Below, one piece after another: positions 1 through 7,099 of a stretch of DNA of 8,373 nt (its first letter is position 1; each line of letters begins with the position of its first letter). The notes beneath the pieces were generated by a model. That model had not been told where the DNA came from. It worked only from the letters and a program-made list of their open reading frames with translations, and did no database searches. The position numbers and the translations under genes are program-made. The DNA lies in NCBI GenBank assembly GCA_934700375.1, contig CAKUXT010000085.1:1-8373 (forward strand), read 5' to 3'. This DNA is from an uncultured Bacilli bacterium (GTDB lineage Bacteria > Bacillota_I > Bacilli_A > RFN20 > CAG-288).

Positions 1-190
1 TCATCGGGTTACCTAAGTATTCCCATAAAGTGAGACCTTCACCAGGTTTTCCGGTTCCAAGACCGCAAGCGATACAAATAGAACAGATAACGGCAGAGAT
101 GATAAGAGGAACGAACATCGTACCAGCAGGAATCTTGTTCAGGAACTTCCAGATACCGATTCCCTTGAATTGTTTCTTTTCTTTTTCCAT
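1..190 (-). CDS. kdgT: 2-keto-3-deoxygluconate permease (KdgT family), N-terminal part
   Basis: This is the 5' end of a minus-strand gene: ATG at 190-188, then 63 codons open to the window edge, so the 3' part is missing. The protein starts with a short Lys-rich cytoplasmic leader, then FLNKIPAGTMFVPLIISAV (from about residue 17) and a hydrophobic stretch to about residue 43 that would be the first membrane helix. The IPAG-x-M-x-VPL pattern matches the IPGGMMLVPL start of the KdgT 2-keto-3-deoxygluconate:proton symporter family. Known members import KDG, an intermediate of pectin and hexuronate breakdown, across the inner membrane. The leader is roughly ten residues longer than in E. coli KdgT as I recall it. 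The only ribosome-binding candidate is a weak GAAAG at 204-200, nine bases before the ATG. The gene diverges from a PucR/CdaR-type regulator, which fits inducible sugar-acid uptake. With one helix visible, another permease family cannot be excluded. Confidence 0.62.
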   Translation of the reverse strand, partial: MEKEKKQFKGIGIWKFLNKIPAGTMFVPLIISAVICSICIACGLGTGKPGEGLTLWEYLGNPM

Positions 191-199
191 AGATTTACA

Positions 200-240
200 C
201 TTTCATGTTTCTTTTAGGCCGGCCAAAAAGAACGTGAAAG
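200..240. promoter_or_regulatory. long imperfect palindrome, operator or leader hairpin
   Basis: The arms are CTTTCATGTTTCTTTTAGG (from 200) and, on the opposite strand from 240, CTTTCACGTTCTTTTTGG. They meet at GGCCGGCC (217-224), centred at 220/221. The arms differ by one inserted T and two substitutions over about 20 bases. The element lies directly downstream of the predicted kdgT -10, where a repressor operator would act. In kdgT mRNA the same bases could fold into a hairpin whose 3' foot holds the only SD-like GAAAG. No U-tract follows on either strand, so it does not look like an intrinsic terminator. Confidence 0.6.
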
Positions 241-269
241 ATTGTAAGGCTCTCCCCCATTGATTTGAA
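241..269 (-). promoter_or_regulatory. predicted sigma-A promoter of the kdgT-like gene
   Basis: Read on the minus strand, TTCAAA (269-264) lies 17 bases before TACAAT (246-241). The -35 matches consensus at 4 of 6 positions and the -10 at 5 of 6. Transcription would start near 234, inside the palindrome at 200-240. This is a sequence-only prediction. Confidence 0.45.
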
Positions 270-288
270 TATTCTTTTGAGCTAAAAT
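260..288 (+). promoter_or_regulatory. predicted sigma-A promoter of the PucR-type regulator
   Basis: TTGATT (260-265), a 17-base spacer and TAAAAT (283-288) match consensus at 4 of 6 and 5 of 6 positions. Transcription would begin near 295, giving a leader of roughly 24 bases that contains the AGGAG at 308-312. The -35 overlaps that of the predicted divergent kdgT promoter by two bases. Confidence 0.5.
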
Positions 289-307
289 TTTATACGATTT
301 TTGTGCT

Positions 308-312
308 AGGAG
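308..312 (+). promoter_or_regulatory. ribosome binding site AGGAG of the regulator
   Basis: AGGAG lies six bases before the ATG at 319. This is a strong Shine-Dalgarno sequence and fixes the start codon of the regulator. Confidence 0.8.
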
Positions 313-318
313 ACCAAT

Positions 319-1485
319 ATGGACATTTATCAGAAATTGCTGAACATTCAAGAAAACGCCGAAAGCATTCATGATTTGTTAAAAGGATATTACGACCTCA
401 TCCCTTCTCCGATGGCTGTCATCGACAACAATTACGATATCGTTTCCTATTTTGTTCTGAATGATACAATCGGAGACGACTTATACAATTCGACGATGAA
501 GACTGGTCATTGGAACATCGAAATCATCAGCGATGTCTCCAAGCATTTCCTCGAAAGCGACAGTGACCGCACCATCTTCGAATACAAAGGGAGAAAAAGA
601 CTGTTCCAAAAAATAATAAATGATAAAAAAACCATTGGTTTTCTTGTCATTGTGGAGACTGATAAGCCTTTGGAGCAGATCAATCAGGAAGTGCTGTTCC
701 ATTTAGTGAAATCCATCTCCAAAAAGTTATCTTCTTCCCATACAAATCTTTCTCACTCTTCCACTGTCGCTCTTCTTTCCTCGCTTATTAACAATGACAT
801 CCATGAAGAGGATGTCATGGAAGAGAAGATCAAAGAAGAGGAGATAGACATCTCCTGTTTAAAACAATATATTCTCATATCATTGTCTGGTCTGAAAAAG
901 AGCAGATATCACTTCTTCGAAAAAGATGCCAGCAACATTTTCGATGACGCTCTTTTGTTATATAAAGACAAATACCTTCTTATATTCCCACGCGATGACA
1001 TCCATGAAAAGAAAGTCATCAGCTTCCTTTCCAGAAATCAGCTTTCTGCCATTCTTTCTACTCCATTATTGTCCTTGTTCGACCTATCCTTTTCCTATCG
1101 AATCAATGCAAAACTATTGGATTACCTGATAAAGAAAGAAAAACAGTATCTCTTATATAAAGAAGAAGAGCACTACTCTCTTCTTCCTATCATCGGCATC
1201 GAAGACAAAAAGAATCTGTTTTCCATGATTCATCCTGACATGATGAAACTCTGGAACTATGACAAAGAGAACAATACCGATTACTGTTATACCTTATTGA
1301 TATATCTTTCCAGCGGAAAGAGTCTGATGGAGACAGGAAATCGTCTCAGTTTTCACAAAAACACCATCGGATACCGCATCAATCAGATCAAAGATATCAT
1401 AGAGAATGATCTCGAAGATTCTAGAATCTGCATCAATTACATCTCCTCTTTGGCTACCATCGATTATTTAAACTATTCTGAGTGA
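319..1485 (+). CDS. PucR/CdaR-family transcriptional regulator (sugar-diacid type)
   Basis: This 388-residue protein is probably a cytoplasmic DNA-binding regulator. Residues 1-137 form an N-terminal sensor-like region; SPMAVIDNNYDIVSY (30-44) resembles a PAS or GAF strand pair. Residues about 180-285 resemble the GGDEF-like middle domain of CdaR-type proteins, with YILISLSG and ALLLYKDKYLLIFP. The C-terminal 80 residues are a recognisable PucR helix-turn-helix: HPDMMKLWNYD at 305-315, then FHKNTIGYRINQI at 345-357, the counterpart of the family's H-x-NT-x-YRI signature. Related regulators such as CdaR respond to sugar diacids. Divergence from a KDG-permease-like gene suggests that it controls that gene and possibly itself through the shared 128-base region. 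The effector is unknown. No hydrophobic membrane segment is visible. The stop is TGA, 43 bases before dnaE, and I see no terminator in between, so read-through into dnaE is possible. Confidence 0.82.
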   Translation: MDIYQKLLNIQENAESIHDLLKGYYDLIPSPMAVIDNNYDIVSYFVLNDTIGDDLYNSTMKTGHWNIEIISDVSKHFLESDSDRTIFEYKGRKRLFQKIINDKKTIGFLVIVETDKPLEQINQEVLFHLVKSISKKLSSSHTNLSHSSTVALLSSLINNDIHEEDVMEEKIKEEEIDISCLKQYILISLSGLKKSRYHFFEKDASNIFDDALLLYKDKYLLIFPRDDIHEKKVISFLSRNQLSAILSTPLLSLFDLSFSYRINAKLLDYLIKKEKQYLLYKEEEHYSLLPIIGIEDKKNLFSMIHPDMMKLWNYDKENNTDYCYTLLIYLSSGKSLMETGNRLSFHKNTIGYRINQIKDIIENDLEDSRICINYISSLATIDYLNYSE

Positions 1486-1490
1486 TGATT

Positions 1491-1522
1491 TTGACCAAAA
1501 GAAGACCTCTACCGACTATAAT
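1491..1522 (+). promoter_or_regulatory. candidate promoter giving a leaderless dnaE transcript
   Basis: A perfect TATAAT (1517-1522) sits six bases before the dnaE ATG, so transcription would start at or within a base or two of the A of that codon. TTGACC (1491-1496) is a possible -35, but the spacer is 20 bases, longer than the usual 17. No Shine-Dalgarno sequence lies within 15 bases of the ATG, which fits a leaderless message. The alternative is read-through from the regulator with SD-independent initiation. Confidence 0.42.
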
Positions 1523-1528
1523 ATAGAT

Positions 1529-4453
1529 ATGAAATACATTCAGTTATGTACAACAACCACCTATGAAATCGGTCATTCCATCATCAAAGCAGAGGACTAT
1601 GCCAAAAGAGCAAAAAATCTAGGCTATGATAGCATTGCCGTTTCAGACAACAACATCCGGGCATACCCCTCTTTTGAATATGCCTGCAAGAAGTATGGTC
1701 TCTCTCCTCTTTTCGGTTATAGAATACAGCTTGCCAGTTCCATAAAAAAACCATACCACGCATTTCTCTATATCAAAGACGAGGTCGGATACAAAAACCT
1801 CTGCAAACTGATCTCCTTGAAGGAAGAAATCATCGGAACAGCATTGTTAAAGCAATACCATGAAGGTCTTATCCTTGTCATTCAGGCCGATACTGAATTC
1901 TATTATCAGGACTATTTTTTGACAAAGATATCCCCTGATATCTTTGCCTATCACAAAATATTCCAGGATGATTTCGCTTTCGGAATCACACTGAGAACCA
2001 AAGAGGATAGGGAAGACAGCCCCGTATTATACAAATACTGCCAAGACAATTCTTATCCCATCATTCCGCTTCCTGAAGTCCATTATCTGGCAAAACAGGA
2101 TTATTCATCCTATTGTCTTTTTCAGGCAGGTCTTAAAAAAGAAGTCTATCATGAAAACGAAAATGAATCCTCTGACTTCCTCCTTTCTCCGACTGCCTTA
2201 AAAGCGATCTACAGAGAAGAAGATATCAATACGCTCTCTTCTATCTTCGGAAACATCGACTTCACTTTCATCAAGAAAAGAGGAAAGATGATTCATATCG
2301 ATAACGATGATGAATCTTTGAAACAGACTGCATATCAGGGACTGAAAGACAAAGGTCTCGATAAAAATGAAACCTATACAAAGAGACTGGATTATGAGCT
2401 CTCAGTCATTAAGGACATGCACTTTTCATCCTATTTCCTCATTGTCGAAGACTATGTCTCTTTTGCAAGAGAATGCAAGATCAAGGTAGGACCTGGAAGA
2501 GGATCCGCAGGCGGTTCTCTTGTCTCCTATTCTTTAGGAATCACCGATGTCGATCCGATCAAATACGATCTTTCCTTCGAGCGTTTCCTCAACCCGAAAA
2601 GAAAGACGATGCCGGATATCGATATCGACTTTGAAGACACAAGAAGAAATGAAGTCGTCCATTATCTTGAAAACAAATACGGAGAAGAAAAAGTAGGAAC
2701 GATCAGAACATTTGTCTGTCTCAAACCGAAGAGCGCTCTCAATCTCATCGGTCCTGCTTTATCTGTTCCAGACAACCGAATCAAAAAGATATCATCACTG
2801 ATACCGGATACTGCTTCAACATTCGAAGAAGTGAGAAAAGATACTACATGGAAAGGAAACAAGTTCAGAGAACTGATGAAAGATGATTACTTCCGTTCCA
2901 TCGTCGACAAAGCGGAATCCCTTTTAGGATTAGTCGTCAACACCTCTTTCCATGCACCTGGTGTCATCATCAGCGAAGATAATATCTCAACCTATTGTCC
3001 AAGAGAGAACGGAGATTACGGAACGATCGAATTCGAATATCCGTATATGGAGCAGATGGGATATCTGAAAGTCGATATCCTTCCTTTAAGCACGCTCTCT
3101 TTCATCAAGAGCATCGAAGAAAGAATCATGAAGAACGGAAACAGTCTTATCGACATTCAGGAGAACCTGAACGATAAGGAAACCTTCCTTCTGCTCAACA
3201 AACTTCATCTCGGCGCTATCTTCCAGCTCGATGCGACACTTGGCATGAAGGAAGTCGTCAAGATGATCAAGCCGCAGTCATTCTCCGATATTCCTGCCAT
3301 TCTTGCCCTGTATCGTCCTGGACCGAAAGACTATATTCCCTTATATGCAAAAAGAAAGAATGGTCTTATCAAAACCGAATATCCGGATGAGAGACTGAAA
3401 GACGTTCTTTCTGAAACTTATGGCATCATGGTCTATCAGGAACAGGTCATCAAAGCCGTTCAGGTCGTCGCTTCCTTCTCAGCAAGCGATGCCGACCTTT
3501 TCAGAAGAGCTATTTCCAAAAAAGACATCTCCAAGATGGAGATGTACAAAGAGCAGTTCATCAAAGGCTGTCTGAACAACGGCATCGATGAAAAGAAGGC
3601 ACAGAAGCTCTATCTTGATATTGAGAAATTCGCAAACTACGGTTTCAATAAATCCCACGCCTACTCCTATGCATTCATCACCTATCAGCTGCTTTATTAC
3701 AAAGCGCATTACCCGAAAGAATTCTACGCCTCTGCTTTCAAACTTCATTCTCTCTCTTCCACTACCGGATTAGGTTTAGTCAAAGAGCTAAGAGATGATG
3801 GCTATCATCTTCATGTACCTGATATCAACCTCTCTTTGAAAGATGACATTCTCTTCCATGATGATTTCATCTATCTCCCTTTAGAATTCATTGCAGGAGT
3901 CGATAGCAAAACCATTCAGTTCCTGATGGAAGAAAGAGAAAAGAAACCATTCACCTCTTTCTACGATATCATCCAAAGGCTGATTGAAAAAGACAGCAAT
4001 ATCGATAAGAGAACGCTGTTCTCATTGATCGATAGCGGCGCTCTTGATTCCTTAGAAAAGAACAGAGCCGGCATGGAAAGCCATTTAGATCAATACATCG
4101 ATTTTGCAAAGATGGCATTCGATGAATCGCTTCTTCCAAGCGTAGATGACATCAAAGAAAAACAAGGACAGAAGCTGCTAGGCGAGAAATCAAAGCTCGG
4201 TCTTATCATCAGCAAAAAGATTTCATCCATCGCAAAGAAGCAAGGATACGCTTCATTCCTCATCAGCGATGTCTCTCGCTACGAACTTGATAACACGCTC
4301 ACGATCGATAACGAGAGCAAAAGCTATCAGATTGCAGTCAATAAGAAAGAAAACTACAAAAAAGGCGATATCTTATTGGTACAGGCCGAAGACTACTATA
4401 AGAGCAAAAAGAGAATCTATCCGATTGATACGATACTTTACAAGGAGAACTAA
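1529..4453 (+). CDS. dnaE: DNA polymerase III subunit alpha, short DnaE type
   Basis: This is a C-family replicative polymerase of 974 residues, against about 1,115 for B. subtilis DnaE. The N-terminal PHP domain (about 1-200) is degenerate: the usual H-x-H motif is LCTTTTY (6-12) and the TDH motif is SDNN (39-42), though VHYL persists (H185). The palm has VGPGRGSAGGS (320-330), catalytic Asp363 and Asp365 in PDIDIDFED, and third Asp516 in KVDIL. The fingers carry YRPGP (595-599) and YGFNKSHAYSYA (from 704). A helix-hairpin-helix lies near 783-805, then EKSKLGL (about 886) and a reduced OB-like tail. In Firmicutes, DnaE extends primers alongside PolC, the main replicase; PolC is presumably encoded elsewhere. 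The ATG is the only usable start: an in-frame TAA lies at 1469 with no ATG, GTG or TTG between. It heads an operon with polA and mutM-coaE. Confidence 0.95.
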   Translation: MKYIQLCTTTTYEIGHSIIKAEDYAKRAKNLGYDSIAVSDNNIRAYPSFEYACKKYGLSPLFGYRIQLASSIKKPYHAFLYIKDEVGYKNLCKLISLKEEIIGTALLKQYHEGLILVIQADTEFYYQDYFLTKISPDIFAYHKIFQDDFAFGITLRTKEDREDSPVLYKYCQDNSYPIIPLPEVHYLAKQDYSSYCLFQAGLKKEVYHENENESSDFLLSPTALKAIYREEDINTLSSIFGNIDFTFIKKRGKMIHIDNDDESLKQTAYQGLKDKGLDKNETYTKRLDYELSVIKDMHFSSYFLIVEDYVSFARECKIKVGPGRGSAGGSLVSYSLGITDVDPIKYDLSFERFLNPKRKTMPDIDIDFEDTRRNEVVHYLENKYGEEKVGTIRTFVCLKPKSALNLIGPALSVPDNRIKKISSLIPDTASTFEEVRKDTTWKGNKFRELMKDDYFRSIVDKAESLLGLVVNTSFHAPGVIISEDNISTYCPRENGDYGTIEFEYPYMEQMGYLKVDILPLSTLSFIKSIEERIMKNGNSLIDIQENLNDKETFLLLNKLHLGAIFQLDATLGMKEVVKMIKPQSFSDIPAILALYRPGPKDYIPLYAKRKNGLIKTEYPDERLKDVLSETYGIMVYQEQVIKAVQVVASFSASDADLFRRAISKKDISKMEMYKEQFIKGCLNNGIDEKKAQKLYLDIEKFANYGFNKSHAYSYAFITYQLLYYKAHYPKEFYASAFKLHSLSSTTGLGLVKELRDDGYHLHVPDINLSLKDDILFHDDFIYLPLEFIAGVDSKTIQFLMEEREKKPFTSFYDIIQRLIEKDSNIDKRTLFSLIDSGALDSLEKNRAGMESHLDQYIDFAKMAFDESLLPSVDDIKEKQGQKLLGEKSKLGLIISKKISSIAKKQGYASFLISDVSRYELDNTLTIDNESKSYQIAVNKKENYKKGDILLVQAEDYYKSKKRIYPIDTILYKEN
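4442..4447 (+). promoter_or_regulatory. ribosome binding site AAGGAG of polA inside dnaE
   Basis: AAGGAG lies within the last codons of dnaE, eight bases before the polA ATG at 4456. The dnaE stop TAA (4451-4453) falls between them, so translation of the two genes is probably coupled. Confidence 0.8.
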
Positions 4454-4455
4454 CG

Positions 4456-7098
4456 ATGTCCAAAACCTATATTGTCGACGGAAACTCATTATTGTTCCGC
4501 GCCTATTATTCAACCGCCTACACCGGTAATATCATGACAACAAAAAGCGGATTGCCGATCAATGCAATCTTCGCTTTTCATAATCTCATCAAAAAAATCA
4601 AAGCCATGGTCAATGATGGCGACCACCTTTATGTCACCTTCGATACTGGAAAGCCGACCTTCAGAAAGAAAGAGTTCGAAAACTACAAGGCACAGCGTTC
4701 TCCCGCTCCGCAGGAACTGGTCTGTCAGATGCCGATTGCAAGAGAAATGCTCGATGCAATGGATATCTGCTGGGATGAGATGGAAGGATATGAAGGAGAC
4801 GATCTTGCAGGATCGATGGCAAAATATGCCAGCGACAAAGGCGATGATGTAAGACTGTTCACCTCCGACAAAGACTTCCTTCAGCTTTTGGATTTCTCCA
4901 ATCATGTCACAGTCGAAATGCTCAAAAAAGGACTCAGCGAGACTATCTGCTATACAAAGAACAATCTCAAAGAGCTCTTTGGTCTCAATCCTGACCAAAT
5001 TGTCGACTTCAAGGGCATTGCAGGCGATAGCTCCGATAACTACAAAGGAATCAAAGGCATCGGTGAAAAGACAGCGATGAAGCTTCTTTCCGAACACGGC
5101 CATCTTGAACAGATCATTGAATACTGCAAAGCAAATCCGAACAACAAGACCAATCAGAAGATCATCGACGGAGAAGAGGATGCTCTCTTCTTCAAGAGCC
5201 TTGCCAATATTTACACCGATCTTGATATGAAAGAGGACTATGATAAGTCTCTCTACCGTCATTATCAGAAGAGCAAGCTTTCCGCTTTCTATCTGAAGTA
5301 TTCTCTTTCCCAGTTCTTGAAAGGAATCGATAAGCTTCCTGGACTCAATGATGATACTAATCACCAAATTTCCTTGTTCGGTGACATGATGCATGCGGAT
5401 GAAGAAAGCAGCAAGCAGGATGAGACTCCTATCGGAAACAGAACAACCATCAAAATTTCTTCTTATTCGGAAATCAAAGACAAAGTTCTCTCCTTCTATT
5501 TCGACGCATTAGGAGAAAATGAGAATACATCTACGTTATACGAATTCATCTTCGGAACAAAAGAGCATCTTTATACGCTCTCTTTTGAAGATGCCAAGAA
5601 GGATGAATCCTTCACAGCATTTTTAAAGGATGAGAACAAGGATATCGCTGTCTATGACCAGAAAGGCATCCTTGTCCTTCTCAACCGTTATGGATTCGTT
5701 CCTCTTTCCGGTGTCGGATTCGATTTATTGATTGCAACCTATCTCATCAATCCTGATTCAGGGCAGAAGAAAGAAGAGCTTTTCCTCTCCTACGGAGTCT
5801 CTTTCGAATCTGAAAGAACAATGGCAGAACAGATCTGTTCTTATGTCATCGACTTAAGAAAAACAGTCGAAGAAGAACTGAAGAAGAACGAAGAAGTAAA
5901 GCTGTTCAAGGAAGTAGAGATGCCCCTTAGCCGCATCCTTGCCAACATGGAGATAGAAGGCTTCCCGATTGATCTTCCCACTTTGAAGGAAATCGATGTC
6001 GAATATCAGGGAATCTTAAACTCCTTACAGGATAAAATCTATTCTTTGGCCGGAAAAGAATTCAATATCAATTCGCCCAAACAATTGGATCAGATTCTTT
6101 TCACAGACTTAGGCATACAGAGAAACAAGGGCGAAAAAGGAACTGGAATTGAAGTTCTGACAGCCCACCAGGATGAGCATCCGATCATTCCTCTTATCAT
6201 CTCTTCCCGTCTATACAACAAACTCGTTTCCGGTTATACACAAGCCCTTCCAAACCACGTCGGAAAAGACGGGAAGATTCATGCGATCTATAACCAGGCT
6301 CTGACAGCAACCGGAAGACTTTCAATGAGTGAACCAAATCTTCAGAACATCTCTATCAGAAACGAAGAAGGAAAGAATATCAGAAAAGCATTCTTCTATC
6401 CGAATAAAGAGTTTTACATCCTTTCCCTTGACTATTCTCAAGTGGAATTAAGAATGCTGGCACATGTGGCAGACATCAAGGCCTTAAAAGAAATCTTCAA
6501 AGAAGGAAAGGATATCCACCGCGCGACAGCGAGCAAAGTCTTCAATGTTCCTTTTGATGAAGTCAGCGATGAAATGAGAAGAAGAGCAAAAGCGGTCAAC
6601 TTCGGCATCGTTTACGGAATCTCCGCTTTCGGTCTTTCCAATCAGCTCGATATTCCGACAAGTGAAGCTTCCATGCTGATCAGTCAGTTCAAGACCGCAT
6701 TTGATGGCATCGACAAATTCCAGAAAGAATGTGTCGAGAACGCAAGAGAACATGGCTATGTCACAACGATTCTCAATAGAAGAAGATACCTGAAAGATAT
6801 CAATTCTTCTAACCGCGCTTTAAGAGCATTCTCTGAACGCGCCGCGACAAACACTGTCATCCAAGGATCTGCTGCCGACTTGATCAAAGTTGCCATGATC
6901 GCATGCGACAAAGCATTGAAAGGCTATAAGAGCAAGATCATCCTTCAGATTCACGACGAACTCTTATTCAAGGTTCCAAAAGATGAACTCGACAAAGTCC
7001 TTCCTCTTCTGACAGAAGCAATGGATCACGCTCTTGAGTTATCCGTTCCGCTTCTTGTCGATGGCAATGCAGCAGAGACATGGTACGAGGCTCACTGA
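4456..7098 (+). CDS. polA: DNA polymerase I, proofreading-deficient type
   Basis: This 880-residue protein is close to Bacillus-type Pol I in length. It removes RNA primers and fills gaps in lagging-strand synthesis and excision repair. Residues 1-290 form the 5' nuclease: Asp8 in VDGNS, Asp115 and Asp116 in EGDD, SDKDF at 137-141, and AGDSSDN (189-195) before the helix-hairpin-helix GIKGIGEKTA. A polar linker (about 292-335) contains QISLF (304-308). The 3'-5' exonuclease domain (about 336-480) is degenerate: the D-x-E motif is FDAL (349-352), with Leu in place of the Glu, and the later metal-binding motifs are absent. The polymerase domain (about 490-880) is intact: ATGRLS (618-623), motif A Asp659, motif B Lys712, Phe716 and Tyr720 in RRRAKAVNFGIVYG, and motif C Asp834 and Glu835 in QIHDELL. 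It starts two bases after dnaE and ends one base before mutM. Confidence 0.97.
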   Translation: MSKTYIVDGNSLLFRAYYSTAYTGNIMTTKSGLPINAIFAFHNLIKKIKAMVNDGDHLYVTFDTGKPTFRKKEFENYKAQRSPAPQELVCQMPIAREMLDAMDICWDEMEGYEGDDLAGSMAKYASDKGDDVRLFTSDKDFLQLLDFSNHVTVEMLKKGLSETICYTKNNLKELFGLNPDQIVDFKGIAGDSSDNYKGIKGIGEKTAMKLLSEHGHLEQIIEYCKANPNNKTNQKIIDGEEDALFFKSLANIYTDLDMKEDYDKSLYRHYQKSKLSAFYLKYSLSQFLKGIDKLPGLNDDTNHQISLFGDMMHADEESSKQDETPIGNRTTIKISSYSEIKDKVLSFYFDALGENENTSTLYEFIFGTKEHLYTLSFEDAKKDESFTAFLKDENKDIAVYDQKGILVLLNRYGFVPLSGVGFDLLIATYLINPDSGQKKEELFLSYGVSFESERTMAEQICSYVIDLRKTVEEELKKNEEVKLFKEVEMPLSRILANMEIEGFPIDLPTLKEIDVEYQGILNSLQDKIYSLAGKEFNINSPKQLDQILFTDLGIQRNKGEKGTGIEVLTAHQDEHPIIPLIISSRLYNKLVSGYTQALPNHVGKDGKIHAIYNQALTATGRLSMSEPNLQNISIRNEEGKNIRKAFFYPNKEFYILSLDYSQVELRMLAHVADIKALKEIFKEGKDIHRATASKVFNVPFDEVSDEMRRRAKAVNFGIVYGISAFGLSNQLDIPTSEASMLISQFKTAFDGIDKFQKECVENAREHGYVTTILNRRRYLKDINSSNRALRAFSERAATNTVIQGSAADLIKVAMIACDKALKGYKSKIILQIHDELLFKVPKDELDKVLPLLTEAMDHALELSVPLLVDGNAAETWYEAH
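5365..5379 (+). other. clamp-binding-like pentapeptide QISLF in Pol I linker
   Basis: Residues 304-308 of Pol I read QISLF, followed by Gly, in a polar, probably flexible stretch between the 5' nuclease and the degenerate exonuclease domain. This fits the bacterial beta-clamp binding consensus (Q-L-S/D-L-F). The match is direct; binding is inferred. Confidence 0.45.
7087..7090 (+). promoter_or_regulatory. ribosome binding site GAGG of mutM-coaE inside polA
   Basis: GAGG lies nine bases before the ATG at 7100, within the last codons of polA, whose TGA stop (7096-7098) is one base from the next start. This layout favours translational coupling. Confidence 0.6.
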
Positions 7099-7099
7099 T

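Noticed and set aside
30..263. A 77-codon plus-strand frame over kdgT and the intergenic palindrome
   Set aside because: It is antisense to the KdgT N-terminus, has no ribosome binding site and its product resembles nothing known.
276..287. Small palindrome around AGCT overlapping the regulator's -10
   Set aside because: It is short, has a central mismatch and lies in AT-rich DNA where such symmetry is expected by chance.
1486..1528. Possible terminator between the regulator and dnaE
   Set aside because: No inverted repeat with a T-run is present in these 43 bases.
2613..2630. Tandem GATATC-like repeat
   Set aside because: It encodes the catalytic DIDID motif of DnaE; the repetition follows from the protein sequence.
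4510..5394. A 294-codon open frame on the minus strand opposite polA
   Set aside because: It lies wholly antisense to the well-conserved 5' nuclease part of Pol I and has no recognisable domain. The opening reflects codon bias of the real gene.
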